DNA of 64,000 nucleotides. Source: an uncultured Blautia sp. GTDB taxonomy: Bacteria; Bacillota; Clostridia; Lachnospirales; Lachnospiraceae. Positions 51,926 to 61,216 of the stretch are shown here, in pieces. The notes beneath the pieces are model-generated. The model did no database searches and was not told the origin of the DNA. It saw only the letters and a program-made list of their open reading frames with translations. How positions within the stretch are numbered: the stretch's first letter is position 1; each line of letters starts with the position of its first letter. The position numbers and the translations under genes are program-made. The stretch covers positions 40,427-104,426 of the forward strand of contig UQSX01000002.1 in assembly GCA_900543715.1 (NCBI GenBank), given 5' to 3'.

Positions 51926-53344
51926 ATGCATTTGTTTAAAAATCATCATGAGGACAGAGAAGAAGAGCATGATTTTTCCAAGGGAAGTGTGGCAGGGACC
52001 ATTCTCCGCCTGGCCCTTCCCTTGATCGTGGCTCAGTTTATTAATGTATTGTATAATATCGTAGACAGAATTTATATCGGAAGGATTCCCGGAGCCAGTT
52101 CGGCAGCCCTTACAGGAGTAGGGGTTGCTTTTCCGATTATAACGGCAATCACGGCCTTTTCCAATTTGATAGGCACCGGTGGTCCGCCTCTGTGCTCCAT
52201 CGCCAGGGGAAAAGGCGACGAGGACCGGGCAGAGGGAATCATGGGGACTTCTTTTACCCTTACCCTGATTACCGGGGTACTGCTGATACTGGTGGGAATG
52301 GCGGTAAAGGATCCCCTTCTTTACGCCCTGGGCGCCAGCGATGCTACCTTTAGATATGCAGATGATTATATCAGCATTTACCTTCTGGGCACTGTTTTTG
52401 TTATGATCAGCCTGAGCATGAACGGCTTTATCAACTGCCAGGGATTTGCCAGGACCGGTATGCTTACGGTGCTGATCGGAGCTGTGATCAATATTGTGCT
52501 GGACCCGGTCTTTATTTTTGTATTTGGCATGGGAGTGAAAGGGGCTGCCGTTGCCACAGTCATATCCCAGGCTGTTTCCGCCATATGGGTGGTAAAGTTC
52601 CTTACAGGGAAACATACCCTCCTTCGTATCCGGTTTTCCAGAATGAAGCCGAATCTCAGATATGTAAAAGAAATCCTGGCTCTTGGCCTTTCCGGATTTA
52701 TCATGGCAGCTACCAACTGCGGCGTCCAGATTGTCTGCAATGTGACCCTTCAATCTTTTGGAGGAGACGCTTATGTGGCGGTTATGACCATTGTAAATTC
52801 TGTAAGAGAAGTATTAAGCGTTCCGGTAAGCGGACTGACTCAGGGTTCTCAGCCTGTGATCGGATTTAACTATGGAGCAGGAGAATACAAGAGGGTAAAA
52901 GCAGGAATCAAGGTTATGGCGGCCATTGGCATTGTGTATACCACACTGGCCTGGATCATTACCATGCTGATACCGGGAGTCTTTATTGCTATGTTTAACG
53001 GAGGAGAGGAGCTGATGGAAATTGGAGTTCCCTCCATGAGGATATATTTTTTCGGATTCTGCTTTATGTCCCTGCAGTTTGCGGGGCAGAGCGTATTTAC
53101 AGGGCTGGGAAAAGCCAAACATGCAATTTTTTTCTCACTGCTGAGAAAAGCGGTCATCGTGATTCCTCTTACCCTGTGGCTGCCCCATGTGGCAGGGCTG
53201 GGTGTAAATGGAGTTTTCCTGGCAGAACCGATTTCTAATTTTATCGGAGGTACTGCCTGCTTTGTTACCATGCTTTGCGTGATGTGGCCTGCTTTGTCAG
53301 AGGAAAATGAGCAGAAAATAAAAAAGAAAAAACAGATTAGATAG
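51926..53344 (+). CDS. MATE family efflux transporter
   Basis: 472 residues, 12 helices. TILRLALPLIVAQFINVLYNIVDRIYIG is the N-terminal MATE signature; LGLSGFIMAATNCGVQIVCN is the homologous start of the second half, and GSQPVIGFNYGA is conserved. Unlike the MATE at 17.8 kb it has a longer N-terminus. Located between alaA and the aroQ-aroK fusion with 26- and 9-bp gaps, so it may be in their operon. Confidence 0.88.
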   Translation: MHLFKNHHEDREEEHDFSKGSVAGTILRLALPLIVAQFINVLYNIVDRIYIGRIPGASSAALTGVGVAFPIITAITAFSNLIGTGGPPLCSIARGKGDEDRAEGIMGTSFTLTLITGVLLILVGMAVKDPLLYALGASDATFRYADDYISIYLLGTVFVMISLSMNGFINCQGFARTGMLTVLIGAVINIVLDPVFIFVFGMGVKGAAVATVISQAVSAIWVVKFLTGKHTLLRIRFSRMKPNLRYVKEILALGLSGFIMAATNCGVQIVCNVTLQSFGGDAYVAVMTIVNSVREVLSVPVSGLTQGSQPVIGFNYGAGEYKRVKAGIKVMAAIGIVYTTLAWIITMLIPGVFIAMFNGGEELMEIGVPSMRIYFFGFCFMSLQFAGQSVFTGLGKAKHAIFFSLLRKAVIVIPLTLWLPHVAGLGVNGVFLAEPISNFIGGTACFVTMLCVMWPALSEENEQKIKKKKQIR

Positions 53345-53353
53345 GGAGAGAGT

Positions 53354-54148
53354 ATGGACCAGTTAGAAAAATACAGAGAAGAACTGATGGCCTGCAATGA
53401 GAAAATTCTGGAGGGACTGCTGGAGAGAAACCAGATTGTGGAAGAACTGATGGCCTATAAAGAGAAAAATAAAATGCCTATGCTCCAGCCTGACCAGGAA
53501 GAAAGACAGCGGAGTTGGCTGGAGAGACAGCTGGAAGGCCACAGACACAAACAAGAAGTAGAGGACGTTTTTCAGGCAATCCTGAAAAGCAGTAAGAAGA
53601 TACAGGCCAGAAAGCTGTTTTCTTACAATATTGTGCTCATTGGATTTATGGGTTCTGGAAAATCTACGATTTCTGAGTACCTTCATACATTGTTTGACAT
53701 GGAAATCATAGAAATGGACCAGATGATCGCCAAGAGAGAGGGAATGAGTATTTCTGACATCTTTGAAACAAGGGGAGAAGAATATTTCCGGAACCTGGAG
53801 ACCAGCCTGCTTATAGAAATGCAGGAACGGACCAATGTGGTGATCTCCTGCGGCGGCGGCGTTCCCCTGAGAGAGCAGAACGTAGTGGAGATGAAGAAAA
53901 ACGGAAGGGTTGTCCTTCTCACAGCCAGTCCTGAGACAATTCTGGAGAGAGTAAAGAACAGTCATGAGCGCCCTCTTCTGGAAAATAATAAAAATACAGA
54001 ATTTATTGCCGGACTGATGGAGGAACGCCGGGAAAAATATAAGGCTGCAGCGGACATTATTGTGGCTACAGACGGAAAGTCAGAACTGGAAATCTGTGAG
54101 GAACTGGTAAAGAAGCTGCTGAAATTTGACAAAAACTGTAATTATTGA
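53354..54148 (+). CDS. Chorismate mutase (AroQ)-shikimate kinase fusion
   Basis: 264 residues. Residues 1-85 form an AroQ-type helical hairpin: R8, R25, K36, E49 and a C-terminal Gln match the E. coli active site (R11, R28, K39, E52, Q88), but D48 and R51 correspond to Gln. Residues ~92-260 are shikimate kinase: Walker A GFMGSGKST (97-105), the shikimate-binding EMDQMI, SCGGGVPL and the lid RPLL. Two steps of aromatic synthesis are joined: shikimate to shikimate-3-phosphate, and chorismate to prephenate. Confidence 0.88.
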   Translation: MDQLEKYREELMACNEKILEGLLERNQIVEELMAYKEKNKMPMLQPDQEERQRSWLERQLEGHRHKQEVEDVFQAILKSSKKIQARKLFSYNIVLIGFMGSGKSTISEYLHTLFDMEIIEMDQMIAKREGMSISDIFETRGEEYFRNLETSLLIEMQERTNVVISCGGGVPLREQNVVEMKKNGRVVLLTASPETILERVKNSHERPLLENNKNTEFIAGLMEERREKYKAAADIIVATDGKSELEICEELVKKLLKFDKNCNY

Positions 54149-54163
54149 CAGAAAATCAGCATA

Positions 54164-54188
54164 GGTCGGTATCAACCGGCCTTTTGTT
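54164..54188 (+). terminator. Terminator after the chorismate mutase-shikimate kinase gene
   Basis: GGTCGGT pairs with ACCGGCC (one G-U) around ATCA, then TTTTGTTATTTTG. Confidence 0.75.
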
Positions 54189-54200
54189 ATTTTGCACAAA

Positions 54201-54314
54201 AGTTAGCTGACTAATTAAAGTTTTGTGAGTTTTTTATAAAATAATTTTAAAATGGCACAAAAAGGGTTGATAAATTAAGGAAATTGCCATATTATAAGTT
54301 AGCCGACTAACTAA
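54201..54314 (+). promoter_or_regulatory. Promoter with two MarR operator-like boxes
   Basis: TTGATA (54267-54272), 17 bp, TATTAT (54290-54295). AGTTAGCTGACTAATTAA (54201-54218) and AGTTAGCCGACTAACTAA (54297-54314) differ at 2 of 18 positions; each has the dyad TTAG-N4-CTAA. The second covers the start of transcription, the first lies ~50 bp upstream of the -35. They are the likely autoregulatory sites of the MarR protein. Confidence 0.75.
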
Positions 54315-54331
54315 TGGAAGGAGATGAAAAA

Positions 54332-54802
54332 ATGGAAACAGAGAAAGCAGAGGAAGGGATGCAGAGTCTGTTTATCAAACTGACCCATCTCTATTTTAAG
54401 AAAGCCTTTGCCCTGGTAAAGGATACTGGCATCCATCCGAAGCAGGCTCCTCTTATCGGACTTTTGTCCTGCCGGGAAGGAATTAGCCAGAAAGAAATTT
54501 CTCAAACTCTCAGGATCAGTCCTCCTACAGTGGCTGTCTCTATCAAAAGACTGGAAAAATCCGGAATTATTGAGAGGAGAGCTGATGAGAAAGACCAGCG
54601 ACTAAGCCGTATATACCTTACAGAAGAAGGTAAAGCTGTAACCAGAAGAGTGAAGGACTGCATTAAAGAAAAAGAAGAAGCAGTGTTCCGGGGATTCTCT
54701 GAAAGTGAACTTTGTCTCCTTCGGCGTTTTTTCCTTCAGATGATCCAAAATCTGGAGGATGACGGCAATGAAAATAACATAGAAAGACAAAATAAGGGGT
54801 GA
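54332..54802 (+). CDS. MarR family transcriptional regulator
   Basis: 156 residues. The winged helix reads ISQKEISQTLRISPPTVAVSIKRLEKSGIIERRADEKDQRLSRIYLTEEG, with the DxRxx wing. Start chosen at the ATG 8 nt after GGAAGGAG, which itself lies after an upstream ATG. It leads an operon with two ABC half-transporters and probably represses it at the two TTAG/CTAA boxes until a drug binds. Confidence 0.92.
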   Translation: METEKAEEGMQSLFIKLTHLYFKKAFALVKDTGIHPKQAPLIGLLSCREGISQKEISQTLRISPPTVAVSIKRLEKSGIIERRADEKDQRLSRIYLTEEGKAVTRRVKDCIKEKEEAVFRGFSESELCLLRRFFLQMIQNLEDDGNENNIERQNKG

Positions 54803-54806
54803 CAGT

Positions 54807-56975
54807 ATGTTAAAAATGTTTCGCTACATGAAGGAGAGATGGTATTACCTTGTGATGATCCTGCTCCTTTTGTTTGTTCAGGCTTTCTGTGACCTGTCTC
54901 TGCCGGACTACACATCGGATATCATCAATGTGGGAATCCAGCAGAAAGGCGTGGAAGACGGAGTGCCTGAGACGATCCGTGAAGAATCCATGGAAAAACT
55001 TTCCCTGTTTATGGATGAAAAGGACCAGACGCAGGTTTTAGACAACTATGATCTGTCAGATGGGATTTATGAATTAAAAGACCTGGATTCTGAAGAAAGG
55101 GAAGAGCTGAACAGTATTCTGGGAATTCCCGAACTGATCGTAACAGGGCTTTCAGACCAATCTTCACAGGAAGTGTCTCAGCTCAGAGAACAGATGGGAA
55201 TCCCTGCAGAAGCAGATATTTTTCAGGTGCTGGAACAGCTCCCAAAGGAACAGCTCACTCAAATGCTTTCTGGAATGAAAGAACAGTTTGAAGAAATGCC
55301 AGACTCGATAGTAACCCAGTCTGCGGTACTTTATGTTCAGGAAGAGTACAGTGCCCAGGGAAAAGACCTGGATCAGATGCAGATGGAATACATCCTTTTT
55401 ACCGGAGCAAAAATGCTGGGCCTGGCCTTTCTGGGAATGGCAGCGGCCATTACCGTTACCTTCCTTTCCGCACAGGTTGCAGCTACACTGGGAAGAAATC
55501 TGAGGAACAGTGTGTACCGGAAAGTAATTACTTTCTCCGGAGCAGAGCTGAATAAATTTTCTACAGCTTCTCTGATCACCAGGAGTACCAACGACGTACA
55601 GCAGATTCAGCTTCTTTTTGCCATGATCTTCCGTATTGTGCTGTATGCCCCAATTCTGGGTATCGGCGGAGTATATAAAGTTTTCCAGACGGACGCTTCT
55701 ATGACCTGGATTCTGGCTCTGGCAGTGGCAGTGATCATGCTTTTTGTAGGTTTGCTGTTTAAGATTGCCATGCCGAAATTTACGAAGCTGCAGTATCTCA
55801 TTGACAATCTGAACCTGGTTGCCAGGGAAATCCTTACCGGCGTTTATGTAATTCGGGCCTTCAGTACGGAGAAACACGAGGAAGAGCGTTTTGAGGACGC
55901 CAACAAAAAACTGATGAAAACGAACCTCTTTGTTAACCGGTGTATGACCTTTATGATGCCGGTGATGATGCTGATCATGAATGGCATTACCGTACTTATC
56001 GTCTGGAACGGTTCTCATGCTGTAAATGACGGAACCATGCAGGTTGGGAATATGATGGCCTTTATGCAGTATGCTATGCAGATCATCATGGCATTCCTGA
56101 TGATCACCATGATGTCTATTATGATACCAAGGGCCAGTGTTTCTGCAAAACGTATCAATGAAATTATGGAGACAGAAGTAAGTATTCAGGATGGAGAAAG
56201 CCATACAGAGCCTTCTGCTGACAGAAAGGGCGAAGTGGTCTTCGAGAACGTGGGATTTGCCTATCCGGGAGCAGATGAAGAGACGATTTCAGATATCAGC
56301 TTTACAGCGAAAAAAGGCGAAACGGTAGCCTTCATCGGAAGTACCGGAAGCGGTAAGAGTACGCTGGTCAACCTGATTCCCAGATTTTTTGATGTGACAA
56401 GAGGACGGATCCTGGTTGACGGTGTGGATATCCGGGAAATGGATCTGCACAGCCTCCGTGAGAGGATTGGTTATGTGCCTCAGAAAGGAGTGCTTTTCTC
56501 TGGAACTATAGATTCCAATATCCGTTACGGAAATGATGAGGCAGCTCCTGAAGAAGTGGAGAGAGCGGCTAAGATTGCTCAGGCCTGGGAGTTTATCCAG
56601 GAAAAAGAAGACGGACTGGAAGATGCCATTGCTCAGGGCGGAACGAACGTGTCCGGAGGACAGAAGCAGCGTCTGTCCATAGCCAGAGCGATTGCCAAGA
56701 ATCCGGAAATCTATATTTTCGATGACAGCTTTTCAGCTCTTGACTATAAGACCGATGTAGTCTTAAGAAGAGCGTTAAAAAAGGAAACTAAGGATGCAAC
56801 GACTCTGATCGTTGCCCAGCGTATCAGCACCATTCTTCATGCAGACAGGATACTGGTACTGGATGAAGGACGTGTGGTTGGTCAGGGAACTCATAAAGAG
56901 CTTTTAAAATCCTGCGACGTATATCGCCAGATTGCCATGTCACAGTTGTCAGAGGAGGAATTAGCCAATGAGTAA
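54807..56975 (+). CDS. ABC exporter half, degenerate-site subunit
   Basis: 722 residues. The membrane domain has six helices, with an unusual ~150-residue acidic external loop between helices 1 and 2 (residues ~35-190). The ATPase has Walker A GSTGSGKST, Q-loop YVPQKG, signature VSGGQKQR and Walker B IYIFDDS, where Asp replaces the catalytic Glu: the non-hydrolytic site of heterodimeric exporters such as BmrCD. Overlaps its partner by 8 bp. Confidence 0.92.
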   Translation: MLKMFRYMKERWYYLVMILLLLFVQAFCDLSLPDYTSDIINVGIQQKGVEDGVPETIREESMEKLSLFMDEKDQTQVLDNYDLSDGIYELKDLDSEEREELNSILGIPELIVTGLSDQSSQEVSQLREQMGIPAEADIFQVLEQLPKEQLTQMLSGMKEQFEEMPDSIVTQSAVLYVQEEYSAQGKDLDQMQMEYILFTGAKMLGLAFLGMAAAITVTFLSAQVAATLGRNLRNSVYRKVITFSGAELNKFSTASLITRSTNDVQQIQLLFAMIFRIVLYAPILGIGGVYKVFQTDASMTWILALAVAVIMLFVGLLFKIAMPKFTKLQYLIDNLNLVAREILTGVYVIRAFSTEKHEEERFEDANKKLMKTNLFVNRCMTFMMPVMMLIMNGITVLIVWNGSHAVNDGTMQVGNMMAFMQYAMQIIMAFLMITMMSIMIPRASVSAKRINEIMETEVSIQDGESHTEPSADRKGEVVFENVGFAYPGADEETISDISFTAKKGETVAFIGSTGSGKSTLVNLIPRFFDVTRGRILVDGVDIREMDLHSLRERIGYVPQKGVLFSGTIDSNIRYGNDEAAPEEVERAAKIAQAWEFIQEKEDGLEDAIAQGGTNVSGGQKQRLSIARAIAKNPEIYIFDDSFSALDYKTDVVLRRALKKETKDATTLIVAQRISTILHADRILVLDEGRVVGQGTHKELLKSCDVYRQIAMSQLSEEELANE

Positions 56976-58806
56976 TGGAAGACCAAGAGGCCCCATGGGC
57001 GGACATGGAAGAGGAATGTCCGGTGAAAAAGCCAAAAATTTTAAAGGGGCAATGAAAAGACTTTTTATCTATATGGAGAGATACCGTATCCAGCTCTTTG
57101 TGATGATGCTCTTTGCCATAGGAAGTACCGTATTTAACATTATCGGCCCGAAGATTTTGGGTAAGGCCACTACGGAACTTTTCAACGGACTTGTGTCAAA
57201 AATCGGAGGCGGGACAGGAATTGACTTTGAAAAGATTGCACAGATCCTTGCCGGAGCCATGTGTCTGTATGCGGCTAGTGCTGTGTTCTCCTTTGTCCAG
57301 GGCTTTATTATGTCAGGAATCTCCAATAATGTGACTTATAACCTGAGAAAAGATATCTCTGGAAAGCTGAACCGTCTTCCTCTGAAATATTATGAGAGCA
57401 AGACCCATGGAGAAATCCTTTCCCGTATCACTAATGATGTGGATACTCTTCAGACTAGTATCAACCAGAGTTTTACCCAGCTGATCACCTCTGTGACCAC
57501 ATTGATCGGTGTCTTTGTGATGATGCTGTCTATCAATGTATGGATGACTCTGGCGGCTCTTTTAATCCTGCCGGTTTCTATGTTCATCATTGGGAATGTA
57601 ATGAAACATTCCCAGAAATACTTCCGGGATCAGCAGAAGTATCTGGGTGAGGTAAATGGTCAGGTAGAAGAAATCTACAGCGGCCATAATGTAGTAAAAG
57701 CTTTCAACAAAGAAGACGATGTGGTCCGTGAATTTGAAAAGACCAATGACATGCTTTATACTTCCGCCTGGAGATCCCAGTTTTTCTCCGGTATGATGAT
57801 GCCTATTATGCAGTTTGTGGGAAATCTGGGCTATGTGATGGTGGCTCTTTTAGGAGGATATATGGTTATACAGGGAAATGTTGCCGTAGGTGATATCCAG
57901 GCATTCTTTCAGTATATCCGAAACTTTACCCAGCCTATCCAGCAGATCGCTCAGGTAACGAACATGCTCCAGTCCTCAGCGGCTGCCGCAGAGAGAATTT
58001 TCGAGTTTCTGGATGAGGAAGAAGAAGACCAGACTGTGGAGAACCCTGTGGATATCCATACCCTCAGCGGAAATGTAGAAGCTCGTCATGTAGCTTTCGG
58101 TTATAATCCGGATCATATGATCATCCATGATTTTAACACCAAAGTAAAGGAAGGACAGAAAGTAGCCATTGTAGGACCTACTGGTGCAGGAAAGACTACT
58201 ATGATCAAACTGCTGATGCGGTTCTATGACGTAAATTCCGGAGAGATTCTTATTGACGGTCACAATGTGAAAGACTTCAACAGAAGCGAGTTAAGAGAAA
58301 TGTTCGGAATGGTGCTCCAGGATACCTGGCTGTTCCATGGAACTATCATGGAAAATATCCGATACGGACGGCTGGATGCTACTGACGAGGAAGTGATTGC
58401 TGCGGCCAAAGCGGCTCATGTCCATCACTTCATCATGTCCCAGCCGGGAGGCTATCAGATGGTCTTAAATGAAGAGACTAATAATATTTCCCAGGGACAG
58501 AAACAGCTTCTGACTATTGCCAGGGCAATTCTGGCAGACAATAAGATCCTGATCCTGGATGAGGCAACATCCTCTGTAGATACCAGGACCGAGGAACGGA
58601 TACAAAGTGCTATGGATAACCTGATGAAGGGAAGGACCAGCTTTGTTATCGCCCATCGTCTGTCTACTATCCGGGATGCAGACCTTATCCTGGTAATGAA
58701 TGAAGGAGATATCATTGAACAGGGAACCCATGAGGAACTGCTGGCTGCCGGCGGGTTCTATGCAAATCTCTATAACAGCCAGTTTGAAAAGGCGGAGGCG
58801 ATATAA
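56968..58806 (+). CDS. ABC exporter half, catalytic subunit
   Basis: 612 residues. Gly/Arg-rich N-terminus, six helices, then Walker A GPTGAGKTT, Q-loop MVLQDTW, signature ISQGQKQLL (degenerate LSGGQ), Walker B LILDEATSS with the catalytic Glu, and H-loop IAHRLS. The swap of defects with the partner (Glu missing there, signature altered here) is the hallmark of a heterodimeric multidrug exporter. Confidence 0.93.
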   Translation: MSNGRPRGPMGGHGRGMSGEKAKNFKGAMKRLFIYMERYRIQLFVMMLFAIGSTVFNIIGPKILGKATTELFNGLVSKIGGGTGIDFEKIAQILAGAMCLYAASAVFSFVQGFIMSGISNNVTYNLRKDISGKLNRLPLKYYESKTHGEILSRITNDVDTLQTSINQSFTQLITSVTTLIGVFVMMLSINVWMTLAALLILPVSMFIIGNVMKHSQKYFRDQQKYLGEVNGQVEEIYSGHNVVKAFNKEDDVVREFEKTNDMLYTSAWRSQFFSGMMMPIMQFVGNLGYVMVALLGGYMVIQGNVAVGDIQAFFQYIRNFTQPIQQIAQVTNMLQSSAAAAERIFEFLDEEEEDQTVENPVDIHTLSGNVEARHVAFGYNPDHMIIHDFNTKVKEGQKVAIVGPTGAGKTTMIKLLMRFYDVNSGEILIDGHNVKDFNRSELREMFGMVLQDTWLFHGTIMENIRYGRLDATDEEVIAAAKAAHVHHFIMSQPGGYQMVLNEETNNISQGQKQLLTIARAILADNKILILDEATSSVDTRTEERIQSAMDNLMKGRTSFVIAHRLSTIRDADLILVMNEGDIIEQGTHEELLAAGGFYANLYNSQFEKAEAI

Positions 58807-58861
58807 GCCTCTTCCGGGTGGTATAAAAGTTCTCAAGAATCGCTGTTTATTCTGGGGTGGG

Positions 58862-61201
58862 TCAGAGGAAAAGGCTTATGAGGAGTATGCGGAGTTTTTC
58901 AGGGCCTTTTTTGCCGGACAGGTAGTTTTTTCGCTGGGCCAGATAGAAACGGCGGAGGTTTCGGAGCTTTTTGGGGGTGGTTTTTTCCTGCCCATAGGCC
59001 AGAGCCTCAGCTTCGGCATAGAGGCTGGTAAAATCTTTTTTCTGAGATTCAGGCAGTTTTTCTGAAAGAAGCCGGAAATATTCACGTTCCAGGGGATTTT
59101 CAATTTTTATGGAGAATTCCAGCTCCCACAGTTTTATAAGGTTTTTGAAAACAGTCAGGTAGGCCTGTGTGGGATTTCCGGCGTAATATCCCAGACGGAA
59201 ACGGAAGAGCAGACGGTGGATAAACAGCAGAACCAGGAAAATAATACCCAGGAATAAAGCTGAAAAAAGAAGTCCCTTTATAATCTTTGCAGCAGTGCCG
59301 AGAAGGCTGGCATTTTTACTGCCGTTTCCTGCATCAAAGGCCGGTTCTTCCGGATTGTTTTTGGGGGAAGGGCTTTCTTCCGGAGTTTCCTCAGGCGTTG
59401 GGGTTGTTTCCGGTGCAGAGAAAGAGGCTCCCGGCGTTACCTCCACAGGAACCCAGCCGGCGTTTTGCGTATAGATCTCCACCCAGGCGTGGGCACGGGA
59501 ATCACGAACTTCTCCGATAAAATTCCCCTGACCATCTTCTGAGAGGCTATCTGGGAGAACTGCATAACCGCTGACATATCTGGCGGGAATTCCGTACATT
59601 CGGAAAAGCTGGGCGCCTACAGTAGCAAAATGTATACAAAAGCCAGCCCTTTGTTCATATAGAATCTCCTGAGCCAGAGGCGTGTCTGAAGAAAAAGGCT
59701 CCAGCGCCAGTCTATAAGCAGCATGGCTCCAGAGAAAATTCTGAATTTCTTCTGCGGCGTTCTGAATATCCTGGTCAGTGGGAATTTCCGGCATAGAAGA
59801 ATAAACAGGAAGCTGGTTCAGCTCTTCCAGCACACTTCCCATTTCATTTTCGTCCCAGGAGGTATAGCGGCTGCGGCAGAAGGATTCATAGGCGTACACC
59901 AGTCCCCGGCTGCTCTGAGAAAAATTTTCCAGAGATACCATACCCATGGTATCCAGAGTAAGAGGAAAGACTTGACCAGTGACCCTCTGGGAACTTCTGC
60001 CAGACAGGCGGTTGCTTTCGGAGAGAGAAATGCTATCTCCCTGGCCTGCCAGGGGCAGATAGGTAAATGCCGGAGCTGAAGGAAAGTCCATAGAAAGCTC
60101 CAGAACGTTTTCAGCAGAAACAGCAAATACAGGCAGGCTGTATATGTCCTGGGCCTGTTGACGAGAGAAGCCCATGGATTGGGCATAGGTAAACCATTCT
60201 TCATCTCCAGGAGGATTCCACTGAAAACTTTCATAGTCTGCACCTACGAATCCTCTCAAATAGAGAGTCTGGGAAACAGCCTCGCTGAGCTCTATGGACA
60301 GAACTGTCTGGGAAGTATAGACAGGAGGATTGCTGGTAATAGACTGGCTGTCTGTCTGAGGTTCATAGGAAAACCCGCTGGCGGCTGTTTCATCTCCCTG
60401 TGCGGAGGATACAGAGGGAGCGGATCCTTCTCCGAATAGAAGCTGGTTTCCCACTGCATTGATCCGGTCAGAGAAAGCTTCGCTGGACTGGAAAAGCCAG
60501 GGAGACACCATAGGGGTAAAGAGCCAGGCTGCTGTCAGGAAAAGAATACCCTGCAGAGGAACCGTAAGAAGCCACAGACGGGATACGCTCTGGGGAGAGA
60601 CCGCACCTCTCCAGAGCAGAAAAGCGCCCAGGGGCAGGGCGAAAAGCATAAGGGGCATGTTGACTTCCAGAAGATAGGAACAGAGAATGGGAACTCCCAG
60701 AAGAAGAACAAAAAGTATACGTTTTTTCCAGAGCATTGTCAGAAAGAGCAGAAGGAGATAAAATGCAGCAAAAAAGAAGCAGAGAATCCATTTATCCTTT
60801 ACTATATCCTGGTATCCGGGAAAGAGACGGAGACCATAAACAGCATTGACCAGTTTTTCTACAGCCCCTGCGGCGCTGAAAAACTGCCGGGAAAAATCTT
60901 CCCGGAGGAGAAAAAGCGCCAGCAGCAGTATTCCCCATGCTGCCAGAAAGAGCAGGGCAAAAGAGCTGCTCTTTCGAAGGCTGAAAAGGAGAGCTCCTGA
61001 AAGACCAAAGAGTGTACATAGCCCTGCCATGGACGGAAAGGAGAAACCCGGAGAGAAAATGAGACAAAAGTTCAGAAGAAAACTGCCGCAGGCAAAAAAG
61101 AACAGAAGAAAAGAGCAGAAAAATCCAAAAAGATATGCCCTTCTGTTCTGGATGGCGGGGCCAGTCTTTATAGTAAGCTGAAAATGCTGTTCTTTTTTCA
61201 T
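58862..61201 (-). CDS. Transglutaminase-like membrane protein (TgpA/DUF3488-like)
   Basis: 779 residues. About seven N-terminal helices, an external transglutaminase core (catalytic Cys in RAGFCIHFATVGAQLFRMYGIPARYVSGY, His in SRAHAWVEIY, then GWVPVEVTPG where Glu stands for the usual Asp), a Pro/Glu-rich linker (TPTPEETPEESPSP), a helix and a cytoplasmic tail. Start chosen at the second ATG, 6 nt after GGAGG. Third gene of a MoxR-DUF58-transglutaminase operon; function of such sets is not established. Confidence 0.88.
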   Translation of the reverse strand: MKKEQHFQLTIKTGPAIQNRRAYLFGFFCSFLLFFFACGSFLLNFCLIFSPGFSFPSMAGLCTLFGLSGALLFSLRKSSSFALLFLAAWGILLLALFLLREDFSRQFFSAAGAVEKLVNAVYGLRLFPGYQDIVKDKWILCFFFAAFYLLLLFLTMLWKKRILFVLLLGVPILCSYLLEVNMPLMLFALPLGAFLLWRGAVSPQSVSRLWLLTVPLQGILFLTAAWLFTPMVSPWLFQSSEAFSDRINAVGNQLLFGEGSAPSVSSAQGDETAASGFSYEPQTDSQSITSNPPVYTSQTVLSIELSEAVSQTLYLRGFVGADYESFQWNPPGDEEWFTYAQSMGFSRQQAQDIYSLPVFAVSAENVLELSMDFPSAPAFTYLPLAGQGDSISLSESNRLSGRSSQRVTGQVFPLTLDTMGMVSLENFSQSSRGLVYAYESFCRSRYTSWDENEMGSVLEELNQLPVYSSMPEIPTDQDIQNAAEEIQNFLWSHAAYRLALEPFSSDTPLAQEILYEQRAGFCIHFATVGAQLFRMYGIPARYVSGYAVLPDSLSEDGQGNFIGEVRDSRAHAWVEIYTQNAGWVPVEVTPGASFSAPETTPTPEETPEESPSPKNNPEEPAFDAGNGSKNASLLGTAAKIIKGLLFSALFLGIIFLVLLFIHRLLFRFRLGYYAGNPTQAYLTVFKNLIKLWELEFSIKIENPLEREYFRLLSEKLPESQKKDFTSLYAEAEALAYGQEKTTPKKLRNLRRFYLAQRKNYLSGKKGPEKLRILLISLFL

Positions 61202-61216
61202 ATTCATCCTCCAAAG

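Noticed and set aside
60846..61181. Plus-strand frame of 111 codons rich in Lys/Arg
   Set aside because: Antisense shadow of the hydrophobic N-terminus of the transglutaminase-like protein.
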